Assembly (NCBI RefSeq): GCF_001879205.1
Contig: NZ_MLFK01000002.1
Location: forward strand, 186,001 to 250,000
Source: Flavobacterium johnsoniae
GTDB lineage: Bacteria > Bacteroidota > Bacteroidia > Flavobacteriales > Flavobacteriaceae
Length of the DNA: 64,000 bases
Direction: 5' to 3'
A model generated the notes under the pieces. The model made no database searches. It was given only the letters and a program-made list of their open reading frames with translations, and had not been told where the DNA came from. This document shows, in pieces, positions 39,812-50,100 of the stretch. The number at the start of each line of letters is the position of its first letter. The stretch's first letter is position 1. The position numbers and the translations under genes are program-made.

Positions 39812-40318
39812 TCATTTGTCTTCTTCTTTTAAGAAACAAGCAAGTTGTTTTATAATAGCGCTTTTATGGAGTTTAAAGTTATAATCACGGACAAACTCCG
39901 TCCCTTCCATATTAATTGCAGCTACAACAGCTTCAAATTTCGAAAATGCATCAATGTCTTTTTTATCTATAAGATATAAAACCTGCATAACCGAATCGTT
40001 TCTTATATACTGTGTATCATAATGTGCCAATTTATAATCTTTATTATCAGCCAAACGAATAACTAAATCATCATTGATTTTTTTTCCTTCTTTTTTTTCA
40101 GGGAAAGGTGTAGGCTGCAAGGCTACGTAATAATTTTCTTTATCCGTTACAATGTTAATCTTCAAAGATTTTGTTTTCGTCGTATAGAAAACCGCCGGAT
40201 CAAAATAATAAACCATAGAACCATCAGCAAGGACCTTATTTTTTATATCACATTGTGCATAAGATTTAGCAGCTCCTAAAATCAATAAAATCAAAACAGA
40301 AAAAAGAAGTTTTTTCAT
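39812..40318 (-). CDS. Hypothetical secreted protein
   Basis: A 168-residue protein with a signal peptide (MKKLLFSVLILLILGAAKSYAQ). The mature part is beta-strand rich with a single cysteine soon after the cleavage site and another near the C-terminus (QLACFLKEEDK). No family is recognised. It is convergent with the DUF2490 gene with one base between stops, leaving no room for a terminator. Confidence 0.6.
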   Translation of the reverse strand: MKKLLFSVLILLILGAAKSYAQCDIKNKVLADGSMVYYFDPAVFYTTKTKSLKINIVTDKENYYVALQPTPFPEKKEGKKINDDLVIRLADNKDYKLAHYDTQYIRNDSVMQVLYLIDKKDIDAFSKFEAVVAAINMEGTEFVRDYNFKLHKSAIIKQLACFLKEEDK

Positions 40319-40388
40319 AATGTCAACAGATGAAATTAAAATGATTCATACACAAAATTAAACATTTTAATCAACACCTATTTAATTT

Positions 40389-41147
40389 TCAATCTTTATC
40401 TACTGATTCAGATTTAGTTACAATATAATTCACAACAACATTTGAATTAAAAAAAGAAGCTGCCTCCTCTTCTTCAACCACTTCTGTATTAACAAAATTT
40501 CCTTGTTCATCAAAATGTTTCATAAAGGGATCTTCCATCGGATCAAAATCCGGCTTCTGCCAATCGTAAATTATTGGTTTTGTATACTCAGGAGTTTTAT
40601 AATATAAAGAAAGTCCAAATCCTGTGATAAATCCAGCTAAATGCCCTTCCCATGAAATTGTCTTATCAACATCCGGAAAAACATACCAAATCATACCGCC
40701 ATAAAGTAATATTACCGACAAGGAAAGAGCAACTAAACGATAATATTTGGTTTGTATTCCTTTAAAGAAAATAAAGCTGACCAAAACATAAATCAATCCA
40801 CTGGCTCCAATATGAAAATTTTCACGTCCGATAATCCAGGTTATTAATCCCGAAAACACGATCCCATAACCAATTACAGGAATACATTGTTTTGGATAAA
40901 AATATTGCAATGCGGCCAACAGCACTAAGAGCGGAATAGAATTGTTATATAAATGTTCTAGATTTTCATGAATAAAGGGACTAAAAAGAACACCTTGCAG
41001 ACCTGAAAAATCTCGAGGGTAAATTCCGTTTTGATAAAAATCAAAATCAAAGCGAATCTGCACCCAATAAATGATCCATAAGAGAAGAACAAAAAGTACC
41101 GGAAGTCCGATAACGGAATTTGTGAATTTAAAGTGGTTATCATTCAT
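40389..41147 (-). CDS. Rhomboid-family intramembrane serine protease
   Basis: A 252-residue membrane protein. The catalytic dyad is Ser116 in HIGASGLIY and His169 in EGHLAGFITGFGL, and the HENLEHLYNN block (residues 60-69) matches the conserved His/Asn loop of rhomboids. About six membrane segments span residues 12-185. A soluble acidic C-terminal tail follows (EDPFMKHFDEQGNF...EVVEEEEAASF). It is expected to cleave within or next to membrane segments; the substrate is unknown. Confidence 0.88.
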   Translation of the reverse strand: MNDNHFKFTNSVIGLPVLFVLLLWIIYWVQIRFDFDFYQNGIYPRDFSGLQGVLFSPFIHENLEHLYNNSIPLLVLLAALQYFYPKQCIPVIGYGIVFSGLITWIIGRENFHIGASGLIYVLVSFIFFKGIQTKYYRLVALSLSVILLYGGMIWYVFPDVDKTISWEGHLAGFITGFGLSLYYKTPEYTKPIIYDWQKPDFDPMEDPFMKHFDEQGNFVNTEVVEEEEAASFFNSNVVVNYIVTKSESVDKD

Positions 41148-41311
41148 AAATTTTAATTCTAATTTTCGGATATTAAGACATCAAAAAACTATCCAAACGA
41201 AATTTACTGATAATTTGTCAGCTGAAAGCATTTATGTTAAATGTTTATGATTGAACTGGTATATCTTTTTCTAACCAATAAATTTAATTCTGAAAATAGT
41301 AATTTTACAAA

Positions 41312-42589
41312 ATGGAAGCACCGTTAGCCGAGCGAATTCGCCCACAGAAACTAGAAGATTATATAAGTCAAAGCCATTTGGTTGGTCCTAATGGATCTCT
41401 GACACAGCAAATTTCGAAAGGAATAATTCCGTCCCTAATTTTTTGGGGACCGCCGGGAACAGGAAAAACAACCCTGGCACAGATTATTGCCCAAGAATCA
41501 AAACGCCCATTTTATGTACTGAGTGCCATAAACTCCGGAGTTAAAGATATTCGGGATGTGATCGAAAAGGCAAAACAAAGCGGTGGTCTCTTTACTGCCA
41601 AAAATCCGATTTTGTTTATTGATGAGATTCACCGTTTTAGCAAATCACAGCAAGACTCCCTTTTGGCAGCAGTAGAAAAAGGCTGGATAACACTTATTGG
41701 CGCCACAACAGAAAACCCAAGTTTTGAAGTGATTCCTGCATTATTATCCCGCAGCCAGGTCTATAGATTAAATGCCTTCACAAAAGACGATTTAGAAGCC
41801 TTATTGCATCGCGCAATGAAAATCGATACAGAACTGGCTTCAAAAAATATAGTCCTAAAAGAAACCGAAGCATTATTGCGACTTTCCGGCGGTGACGGAA
41901 GAAAATTACTTAACATATTTGAACTTGTTGTAAATGCTTCTCCAAGCAATGAAATAGTAATAACGAACGACCGCGTTTTCGAATTAGTACAGCAAAATAC
42001 TGTTTTATATGATAAAACCGGAGAACAGCACTATGACATAGTTTCTGCTTTTATAAAATCGATTAGGGGAAGTGATCCAAATGGAGCAGTTTACTGGCTG
42101 GCAAGAATGATCGAAGGCGGAGAAGATGTAAAATTCATCGCAAGAAGAATGTTGATTTTATCAAGTGAAGATATTGGCAATGCAAACCCAACTGCATTTA
42201 TCATGGCTAATAACACTTTTCAGGCAGTTTCTACAATTGGCTATCCGGAAAGCAGGATCATATTGAGCCACTGTGCAATTTATTTAGCCACTTCGCCAAA
42301 AAGTAATGCATCGTATATGGCAATTGGAAATGCCCAGCAATTAGTAAAACAAACCGGCGATCTGCCTGTTCCAATTCATTTAAGAAATGCTCCTACAAAG
42401 CTGATGAAAGAACTAGGTTATGGCGAAGATTATAAGTATTCGCACGATTATGTTAATAATTTTGCTGAACAAGAGTTTTTACCGGACGCCATAAAAGAAA
42501 CGGTTCTTTACAATCCAGGAAGCAATTCTAGAGAGAACAGCAACCGTGAATTTTTAAAGAACCGTTGGAAAGACAAGTATGGATATTAA
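41312..42589 (+). CDS. rarA: Replication-associated recombination protein A (AAA+ ATPase)
   Basis: A RarA/MgsA clamp-loader-like ATPase acting at stalled replication forks. It has 425 residues. Walker A is [12 protein letters not shown] (about 48-59), Walker [17 protein letters not shown], sensor 1 [11 protein letters not shown], and an arginine-finger region SRSQVYRL. The C-terminal MgsA domain includes [20 protein letters not shown]. It begins [20 protein letters not shown], as in the family. It is a single-gene unit. Confidence 0.96.
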   Translation: MEAPLAERIRPQKLEDYISQSHLVGPNGSLTQQISKGIIPSLIFWGPPGTGKTTLAQIIAQESKRPFYVLSAINSGVKDIRDVIEKAKQSGGLFTAKNPILFIDEIHRFSKSQQDSLLAAVEKGWITLIGATTENPSFEVIPALLSRSQVYRLNAFTKDDLEALLHRAMKIDTELASKNIVLKETEALLRLSGGDGRKLLNIFELVVNASPSNEIVITNDRVFELVQQNTVLYDKTGEQHYDIVSAFIKSIRGSDPNGAVYWLARMIEGGEDVKFIARRMLILSSEDIGNANPTAFIMANNTFQAVSTIGYPESRIILSHCAIYLATSPKSNASYMAIGNAQQLVKQTGDLPVPIHLRNAPTKLMKELGYGEDYKYSHDYVNNFAEQEFLPDAIKETVLYNPGSNSRENSNREFLKNRWKDKYGY

Positions 42590-42601
42590 ACCATTCTTTA
42601 T

Positions 42602-43342
42602 TTAGAATTTTACAGAAATTTTTTCTGAAACTAGTTTGTCATTTTGGTAATACTCAAAGTACCAGCCATTATCTTTTGCATTTAAAGAGCCTTGTACACC
42701 GTCTTTAATAGCGATAAAAGAGTCCGGACGTGAAGTCTTAAGTAACTTCATCACAACTTTTGGTGTTTTATCAATTAATTGATATCCATTTTCAGTTGGC
42801 TGTGCATACAATAAATTAGGATCTGACACATCTGCCACAGGCGCTGCAGAAACCACATTTGTAGAAACAACCGCCGCAGCTGCAGCCGTAGTTGGAACTT
42901 GTTTAGAAGACATCGTTTTTCCGTTATAAGCATAATGCTGTGCAATAATAGACACAAATGCATTATCAAGACTTTCTTTATACGCTACTTCATAATCTTT
43001 TTCTCTACTTTTTCCTGTTTCAGAAGTGTAAATTACTTTTCCGTAGCAATCTTTAAATTCAACAAAGAGCTTAGTAACTAAAAAAGCATTGTCTCTTTTA
43101 ACGTCAATATAAAGTAACTCACATCTGTCACCTAAACCTGCTGGTATTTCTTCATTAGCATAATAAGCTTTAAAACCAGCTTTAAGCAAATTAGATTTAG
43201 TAACGGTAGCCATCCTGTACTGATTATCAGTTTTCATAAACTCGTACTTTAATGGTATAATTACAGCTTTATAGTCATTAATAGATTGCGAAAATCCAAG
43301 GACTGAACAAAGTAGTAAAGCAAATAAAACTTTTAGTTTCAT
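42602..43342 (-). CDS. Hypothetical secreted protein with alanine/valine-rich linker
   Basis: A 246-residue protein with signal peptide MKLKVLFALLLCSVLGFSQ. An N-terminal domain of about 130 residues has the pattern DYKAVIIPLKYEFMKTDNQYR, quoted here by IPLKYEFMKT. It is joined through an A/V-rich linker (TTAAAAAVVSTNVVSAAPVA) to a small C-terminal beta domain ending KISVKF. I do not recognise the family. It lies 3 nt after the YjjG-like gene, so it may share its transcript. Confidence 0.6.
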   Translation of the reverse strand: MKLKVLFALLLCSVLGFSQSINDYKAVIIPLKYEFMKTDNQYRMATVTKSNLLKAGFKAYYANEEIPAGLGDRCELLYIDVKRDNAFLVTKLFVEFKDCYGKVIYTSETGKSREKDYEVAYKESLDNAFVSIIAQHYAYNGKTMSSKQVPTTAAAAAVVSTNVVSAAPVADVSDPNLLYAQPTENGYQLIDKTPKVVMKLLKTSRPDSFIAIKDGVQGSLNAKDNGWYFEYYQNDKLVSEKISVKF

Positions 43343-43344
43343 AA

Positions 43345-44031
43345 TTATAAATATTTTTTAAGTTCTAATAAATGATTAATTTGTTTATAGTTTTTAGGAG
43401 CATCGATGTTTCTTATATTAAAAAAAATAGCATCCAGCCCTGCATTTAATGCTCCGTTTACATCTGCATCAAGATCATCACCAATCATAATACTATTCTC
43501 TTTTGATGCCTGAGCCAAGTTAACAGCATAATCAAAGATAATACTATTTGGCTTTTTCACACCAGCTAATTCAGAATTTGTAATAGTAGTAAAATAATCC
43601 CCGAGCGCCGCATTGGTAATTTTCTTGTCCTGAACATTTGCAAAACCATTTGTAATAATATGGAGTTTATATTTTGGTTTTAAATATTCTAAAACTTCAA
43701 TTGCTCCATCAAACAGATAATTATTGTCAGTTAAAAACTCAATGTAATCGCTGGCAATCTGATTAATATTTTCATCAGACATTGAATAGTTTAAAGCATC
43801 AAAAGAAAGCTTTAGTCTATTGTAACGCAATTCCTGATGCGTAATTTGATCGTTTTGATATAATCTCCAGCATTCCTGATTTATAGGGATGTATTTTTCA
43901 ATAAAATCTTCGATTCTAATTTCTCCGAAATTATTTTTAAAAATACGATCAAAAGCCATTTGAGAATTTTTATCAAAGTCCCACAATGTATGATCTAAAT
44001 CAAAAAAAATGTCTGTAATGTTGGTATTCAT
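43345..44031 (-). CDS. YjjG-type HAD nucleotidase
   Basis: A 228-residue haloacid dehalogenase-fold hydrolase of the YjjG noncanonical-pyrimidine nucleotidase group. The HAD motifs are DLDHTLWDF (motif I), ITNG (motif II), lysine in GVKKPNSIIF (motif III) and MIGDDLDADVNGA (motif IV). The helical cap between motifs I and II is of the C1 type. It would dephosphorylate nucleoside monophosphates. It lies 3 nt after radC, so the two genes probably form one transcript. Confidence 0.85.
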   Translation of the reverse strand: MNTNITDIFFDLDHTLWDFDKNSQMAFDRIFKNNFGEIRIEDFIEKYIPINQECWRLYQNDQITHQELRYNRLKLSFDALNYSMSDENINQIASDYIEFLTDNNYLFDGAIEVLEYLKPKYKLHIITNGFANVQDKKITNAALGDYFTTITNSELAGVKKPNSIIFDYAVNLAQASKENSIMIGDDLDADVNGALNAGLDAIFFNIRNIDAPKNYKQINHLLELKKYL

Positions 44032-44034
44032 AAA

Positions 44035-44724
44035 TTAAAAAATTCCTTCATCTACAAAACTATAATATTTTGTCTCAGTAATGATTATGTGATCTAAAAT
44101 TTTAACATCTAAGAGTTCCCCACCTATCTTAATTTTATTTGTAATTTGTTTATCTGCATCGCTTGGGTTAAAGTTCCCCGAAGGATGATTATGACACAAA
44201 ATCAAGCTTGTAGCACCATTTTCTAATGCTAATTTAAAAACCAATCGTATGTCCACAACGGTTCCGGTAATACCGCCTTTGCTTAATTGCGATTTTGAAA
44301 TTACTTTATTTGAATTATTAAGAAAAAGCACCCAAAATTCTTCATGAGAGAGTTCGCCTATAATGGGCTGCATGATTTCGAAGACAGCTTTGCTGGAGGT
44401 TATTTTCTTTAATTTCACCGCATCTTCTGTTCTTTGTCTTCTACCCAATTCTAATGCAGCAACAATTGAAACTGCCTTTGCCTCTCCTATTCCTTTAAAT
44501 TTCATTAATTGAGAAATAGATAATTTTGCTAACGAATTTAAACCTCCAGCACCAGCCAAAATACGTTTACTCAAAGCTACAGCTGACTCATTACGACTTC
44601 CTGAACCAATCAGAATAGCAATCAACTCGGCATCACTTAAGACATCTTTCCCTTTTAGTATTAATTTTTCGCGCGGTCTGTCATCTTCGGACCAATTGGT
44701 TATGGGAAAATGTGTTGCTTCCAT
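44035..44724 (-). CDS. radC: RadC family JAMM-domain protein
   Basis: A 229-residue protein with an N-terminal UPF0758 helix-hairpin-helix region (LMKFKGIGEAKAVSIVAALE). The C-terminal JAMM metalloprotease-like domain carries HNHPSGNFNPSDAD, the zinc-ligand motif. The DNA-repair role suggested by its name is doubtful for the family as a whole. It is the first gene of a short minus-strand unit. Confidence 0.94.
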   Translation of the reverse strand: MEATHFPITNWSEDDRPREKLILKGKDVLSDAELIAILIGSGSRNESAVALSKRILAGAGGLNSLAKLSISQLMKFKGIGEAKAVSIVAALELGRRQRTEDAVKLKKITSSKAVFEIMQPIIGELSHEEFWVLFLNNSNKVISKSQLSKGGITGTVVDIRLVFKLALENGATSLILCHNHPSGNFNPSDADKQITNKIKIGGELLDVKILDHIIITETKYYSFVDEGIF

Positions 44725-44867
44725 TTAAAAATAATTATTTAGAAGAAATATTTAATCGTTTTCTTCAGGGCGAATATATCAAAAAATAAGAAAAATCGCT
44801 CATAAAAAGAATTCTATTATTTTTATCCCTAAATTTAATCGCATATCTCTCTTAACTAGTTTAAATA

Positions 44868-45506
44868 ATGAAACTAACCGTCATAGTCTTAATGCTATTT
44901 GTATTTTTTTCTTGTAACCAAAAGCCAACGGATTCATTTAAAACTGAATTTTTACAAGAAACGCCAGAAACATTTGAACAAAGATTATCAAATGCAGCTT
45001 TATCTATCATTGATCCATCAATAGATTATGATCCGGCATACTTTTCTATTGAATATCCAAACGGAGATGTTCCGGCAGACAAAGGAGTTTGCACCGATGT
45101 TGTAATACGTTCTTACCGAAAACTAGGAATTGATCTTCAAAAAGAAGTTCATGAAGACATGGTGGAAAATTTTTCAGATTATCCGAATTTAAAAAGATGG
45201 GGAATGACCAAAACCGATACCAATATAGATCATAGGAGAGTGCCAAATCTGGAAGTTTTTTTTGAAAAAAAAGGAATAAAACTCCCTATCAGTCAAAACT
45301 CAAAAGATTACAGAACAGGCGAAATTGTAACCTGGATCATTAACGGCAAAATGCCGCACATTGGAATTATAACAAATAAAAAATCAAAAGACGGAAAACG
45401 AAATTTAATCGTTCACAACGTTGGCGGCGGACAAGTTCTCGAAGATTGTTTATTTGAATATAAAATTGTTGGGCATTATAAGTATAAAAAAGAAGTCTTG
45501 AACTAG
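44868..45506 (+). CDS. DUF1287 family lipoprotein
   Basis: A 212-residue lipoprotein; lipobox FFSC with Cys16. DUF1287 landmarks are the GVCTDVVIRSYRKLGIDLQ block with the conserved cysteine, MTKTDTNIDHRRVPNLEVFF, and MPHIGII with a conserved histidine. The cysteine/histidine arrangement recalls NlpC/P60-like amidases acting on the cell wall, but that activity is inferred. It is transcribed away from radC and converges on mpl. Confidence 0.82.
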   Translation: MKLTVIVLMLFVFFSCNQKPTDSFKTEFLQETPETFEQRLSNAALSIIDPSIDYDPAYFSIEYPNGDVPADKGVCTDVVIRSYRKLGIDLQKEVHEDMVENFSDYPNLKRWGMTKTDTNIDHRRVPNLEVFFEKKGIKLPISQNSKDYRTGEIVTWIINGKMPHIGIITNKKSKDGKRNLIVHNVGGGQVLEDCLFEYKIVGHYKYKKEVLN

Positions 45507-45520
45507 AAAATTCTAAATCC

Positions 45521-45550
45521 AAAAAAAAAGCCAGCTGTAAAACAGCCGGC
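45521..45550 (-). terminator. mpl terminator
   Basis: The stem GCCAGCTGT / ACAGCCGGC with one A.C mismatch, followed on the minus strand by nine T, 24 nt past the mpl stop. It also lies just beyond the convergent DUF1287 gene. Confidence 0.85.
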
Positions 45551-45573
45551 AAATTATCTAATTTTCAAATTGA

Positions 45574-46929
45574 CTAATTAATCAAACCTTTAACATCGTC
45601 AAAATTTAAACCTCCGTAATTTCCGGAACTCATTAGTAAAAGTGCCGAATTATCTAGATTTAAGTTGAATAAATATTCTTTAAATTCTGTTGGGTTTGTA
45701 TATATAATTAAATCTTCTCTATTAAATGAAGTTGCAATCTGCTCGTATGTCACCTCTTCTAGCTGCTTAATTTTTACAGCATCCGGCGAATAAAACACAA
45801 CTGCTACATCAGCATATTCTAACGCTCCTTCATATTCTTTCAAGAATTCAGCATTTAAACTGCTGTAAGTATGCAATTCTAAACAAGCAACCAAAGTTCG
45901 ATTTGGATATTGCTCTTTTACGGCTTTTGTTGTTGCGGCCACTTTACTTGGCGAATGCGCAAAATCTTTATAAGCTACTTTTCCTTTTCCTTCTGCAATT
46001 TTTTCCAAACGTTTTGATGCTCCTTTAAAACTTGCAATTGCTTCATAAAAATCGGCTTCGTCAACGCCCATGTTTTGGCAGATCCATTTTGCTCCGGCTA
46101 GATTATTTAGATTGTGTGCACCAAAAACTTCAATTGGCATATCGCCTTCCGGTGTTTTCAGCAACGTTACACCATCAGCAACAGTATATTCCGGAGTATG
46201 GTAAGGTAATTTACGAATTGGATTTGTCGCAGCCTCAGAAACACGTTTTACTTCAGGATCATTTTCGTTATAAACCAAAATACCACCGTTTGTAATTTTC
46301 GAAATAAAAATTTCAAACTGTTCTACATAATTTTCATACGTTGGAAAAACATTAATATGATCCCAGGCAATTCCGGAAATTAAAGCAATATTTGGCTGGT
46401 ATAAATGAAATTTCGGACGGCGGTCTATTGGTGAAGACAGATATTCATCACCTTCTAAAACCATAAAATCATTTTCTTCAGTTAAATGCACCATGGTATC
46501 AAACCCCTCAAGCTGTGCTCCTACCATATAATCAACCTCAATATTATGATAATGCATTACGTGCAAAATCATCGAAGTGATTGTTGTTTTTCCGTGCGAA
46601 CCTCCAATTACAACTCGTGTTTTATTTTTAGACTGCTCATATAAAAACTCCGGGTACGAATAAATTTTCAAACCTAATTCCTGCGCTTTTAACAACTCCG
46701 GATTGTCTGCTTTTGCGTGCATTCCTAAAATAATGGCATCAATATCAGACGTGATTTTTTCAGGAAACCAACCCATTTCTGCAGGAAGAATTCCTTTTTT
46801 TTCTAATCTTGATTTTGATGGTTCAAAAATAGCATCGTCGCTTCCAGTTACCTGATATCCTTTATTGTGTAATGCCAATGCTAAATTGTGCATCGCGCTT
46901 CCGCCAATGGCGATGAAATGTGTTTTCAT
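45574..46929 (-). CDS. mpl: UDP-N-acetylmuramate:L-alanyl-gamma-D-glutamyl-meso-diaminopimelate ligase
   Basis: A murein-recycling ligase that joins recovered tripeptide to UDP-MurNAc. It has 451 residues. It starts MKTHFIAIGGSAMHNLALAL (Rossmann loop), has the Mur ATP-binding motif GGSHGKTTITSM (about 108-119), and the Mur-family ALISGIAWDHINVFP. The C-terminal domain has KDFAHSPSKVAATTKAV. The GSAMHNLA start favours Mpl over MurC, which has a GIGM..G pattern. Confidence 0.92.
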   Translation of the reverse strand: MKTHFIAIGGSAMHNLALALHNKGYQVTGSDDAIFEPSKSRLEKKGILPAEMGWFPEKITSDIDAIILGMHAKADNPELLKAQELGLKIYSYPEFLYEQSKNKTRVVIGGSHGKTTITSMILHVMHYHNIEVDYMVGAQLEGFDTMVHLTEENDFMVLEGDEYLSSPIDRRPKFHLYQPNIALISGIAWDHINVFPTYENYVEQFEIFISKITNGGILVYNENDPEVKRVSEAATNPIRKLPYHTPEYTVADGVTLLKTPEGDMPIEVFGAHNLNNLAGAKWICQNMGVDEADFYEAIASFKGASKRLEKIAEGKGKVAYKDFAHSPSKVAATTKAVKEQYPNRTLVACLELHTYSSLNAEFLKEYEGALEYADVAVVFYSPDAVKIKQLEEVTYEQIATSFNREDLIIYTNPTEFKEYLFNLNLDNSALLLMSSGNYGGLNFDDVKGLIN

Positions 46930-47145
46930 TTAAAATATTTAATCGTTAAACTGTTTAATTGGTTAATCGAAATAGCAAATAACTAATAAACTCAGTAATT
47001 ATTCTTCAAAAATAAGGAAATATCGAATGCTTCATTTGGTTTTAAAAATAAATTATTAATTTGTACGAATATTATTTTTAAAAAATAATCGAGCCTCTTC
47101 CCAACCTTTTCCAAAATTTGATCCTCTATAGATTAAAACTTTCAT

Positions 47146-50100
47146 ATGAAAAATATAGTATTTGCATTCTTATTAATTTCTACACTAATCTTTGGTCAAC
47201 AAAATGATAAAAAGTGGGATAATGTTATTGCTCTTGAAAACGAAGGCAAAATAAAATCTGCTAACGAAATCGTCTCTAAAATCTACAAAAAAGCTATAAG
47301 TCAAAAAGACGAAGTTCAAATGATAAAATGCTTTTTTTATCAGTCTAAGTATATGCAAATACTGGAAGAAAATGCACAAACCAAAATTCTAAACAATTTA
47401 AAAACAAACATTGAAAGAGTTTCAATTCCTTCACAATCACTTTTAAATTTAGTTTATGCGAAGTGCTTAAACGATTATTTAAACCGAAACATTTACAAAA
47501 TCAGAAACAGGACCAATATGACTTCGTTAAGCGACGATTTTTTGACATGGTCAGAAAATAATTTTAATGATCAAATTAATACCGCATTAAAAAAATCAAT
47601 TGAAAACGAAGCTGTTCTAAAAAATATTTCACTCACAAAATACGAAGCTACTTTTGATTTTTCTACTTTAGAAAAATTCAAGAAAGAAAACTTATATGAT
47701 TATATTATAAAAGAAAATATAATTCTTTATTCAACAAAAATTCGTGATTGGGAAATTAATAAGGAAGACTTTATTTCTTTCAAAGAAGATCTTTTAGGAA
47801 GTTCAAATGCTTTTATAAAATTGAATTTTGACTTCGTAACGAATGAAAACCTACGTTTGGTACTTTCCTTATACCAAAAACAGGAAACAATTAATCCAGA
47901 AACAAAAAATCAATGGGAGCGCATTCAGTTTTGTAAAACGTATTTAATTAATGCTGATGATAAATATTTTTCACTACTAAATCAACTTCAAAAAAACACA
48001 ACTGATGAATCATTGATTCAGAAAATTCAATTGGAAAAAGCTGTTTTTTTAGTACAAAATGCTTCAAAAGAAACTCATCCGGATTACAACATAAAAGCAG
48101 TTGCAAGTTTAGACAGTATCCTAAAAATCAACAACAGGTCGAACACCTACAAATTAGCCCTGCAAAAAAAGGAAAACATTCTATACAAAAGCATACAGGC
48201 TCAACTTCAAAAATACAGTTATAACGACGAAAACACAAGGGCCTATATTCGATATAAAAATGTAGAAAAATTAAAAATTTCATTTTATAAGATCAATCAA
48301 AAGCAATTAAAAGAATTCAAAAAGTTTGGTTATAAAAAAGACAGCTTAAGTAACGCTATTATTCTTAAAAAACAACCCATTAAAAGCGAAATTCATACGC
48401 TTCTGAACAAAAAAGATTTCTTTGAATATACTACAGAAGTGCTTTTACCTAAATTAAAAACCGGCACCTATCTGGCTTACTTTGAAAGCGACTCTGATGT
48501 ACAAGATAAAAAAACTGTTGCGTTTGAAACTATTTCCATTTCAAACTTATCAGTTTTGGCATCTCAGACAAAATCAAAAGAAACATTCCAGGTTCTTGAT
48601 CGAAAAAGCGGGAAACCGGTAGAAAATGCAAGCATAGAATCTCCTTCATTTTCTATTAAAACCGATAAAAACGGAATAGCAATTAATGAGCAAAAACACA
48701 ACAACTATAACTACGAAAATTTAATCGTATCGACACAAAATGACACTCTTTCAATAGATAAAAACTACATAAGTTATAACACTGAATATCTTGCAAAGAG
48801 TAATAAAAGCGATGAGGATTCAGACGGAAAAGTAGAGTTTTATCTGGACCGTGCTATTTATCGTCCGGGGCAAACGGTTTATTACAAAGGAATTGCGTTT
48901 TGTAAAAAAGACAATAAAAAAGTTATCGTCTCTAATACTTCTTTCAAAATTATTGTGAAAGATGTCAATGACAAAAACGTTAAAGAATTTGACGTCACAA
49001 CAAATAATTTTGGTTCGTTCTCCGGTGAATTTGAATTACCAAAAAATGGATTGACAGGCAGTTTCAGAATCAAAGCCGAAGAGCCAATTGATTATGAAAA
49101 AGATATCATCTACGACAAAGCAGAAAAAGATCATCCGTTTTGGGATCATGTAAATTTTCAAAACTCAGAACTGTCATTTAATGTCGAAGAATACAAACGT
49201 CCAAAATTTGAAGTCACTTTTGATCCTAAAAAAGAAAACTTTCAGGTCAATCAATCTATAAAAATAAAAGGAACAGCCAAAGCTTTTGCCGGAAGCAATA
49301 TTTCTGACGGTAAGGTAATTTATACGGTAACCCGATACACTAGTTATTATAGAAATTATTATACACAGGATCAAAATGAAATTGTAGCATCTGGCGAAAC
49401 CAAGACCGATGCTTCAGGAAAATTTATTGTTGATTTTGTCGCTCTTCCATCTAAAAACAGTAAAAAAGAGCAATTGCCTATTTTTAATTACCGCATAAGA
49501 GCGAGTGTAACCGATATTAATGGTGAAACGCATGAAACTGAAACTACCGTAAAAGTGGGGTATCATGATCTAGCCCTTACTGTGGCAGTTCCAGATGTGA
49601 TAGAGACTAAAAACAAAAATCAAATTAAACTATCAAGTACAAATTTAAATGGAGAATTTCTCGCTGCAAAAGGTGAAATCAAAATATTCTTTATAAAACC
49701 GTTTTCGAGTAAATTAAAACAAAGAGTATTTCCTCAACCGGAAATTGAAGGTATATCAGATCAGGAATTTGAGAAATTATTTCCATATGAAAAAAACCAA
49801 AAAATAAAAGACAGCGTAAAAGAAACTCTAGTTTACACTAAAACTATCGATACCCAAAAAGACAAAAATGTAGTTTTAGACTTTATCTCCAATTATAAAT
49901 CCGGAAATTATAAAGTTGTCTTTTCGGCAAAAGACAGTTTTGAAAATCCTATAGAGAGTATTGCTGAATTCCAGCTTATTCAAAGCAAAGATCAATTTGA
50001 TCCAAGTTCATTATTGAAAGTAAATCAAGTAAATACAGATCCTAAAAAAGATGGTTTTGTACTAGTAAAACTTACATCTGTTGTCCCTGAACTTTATGTG

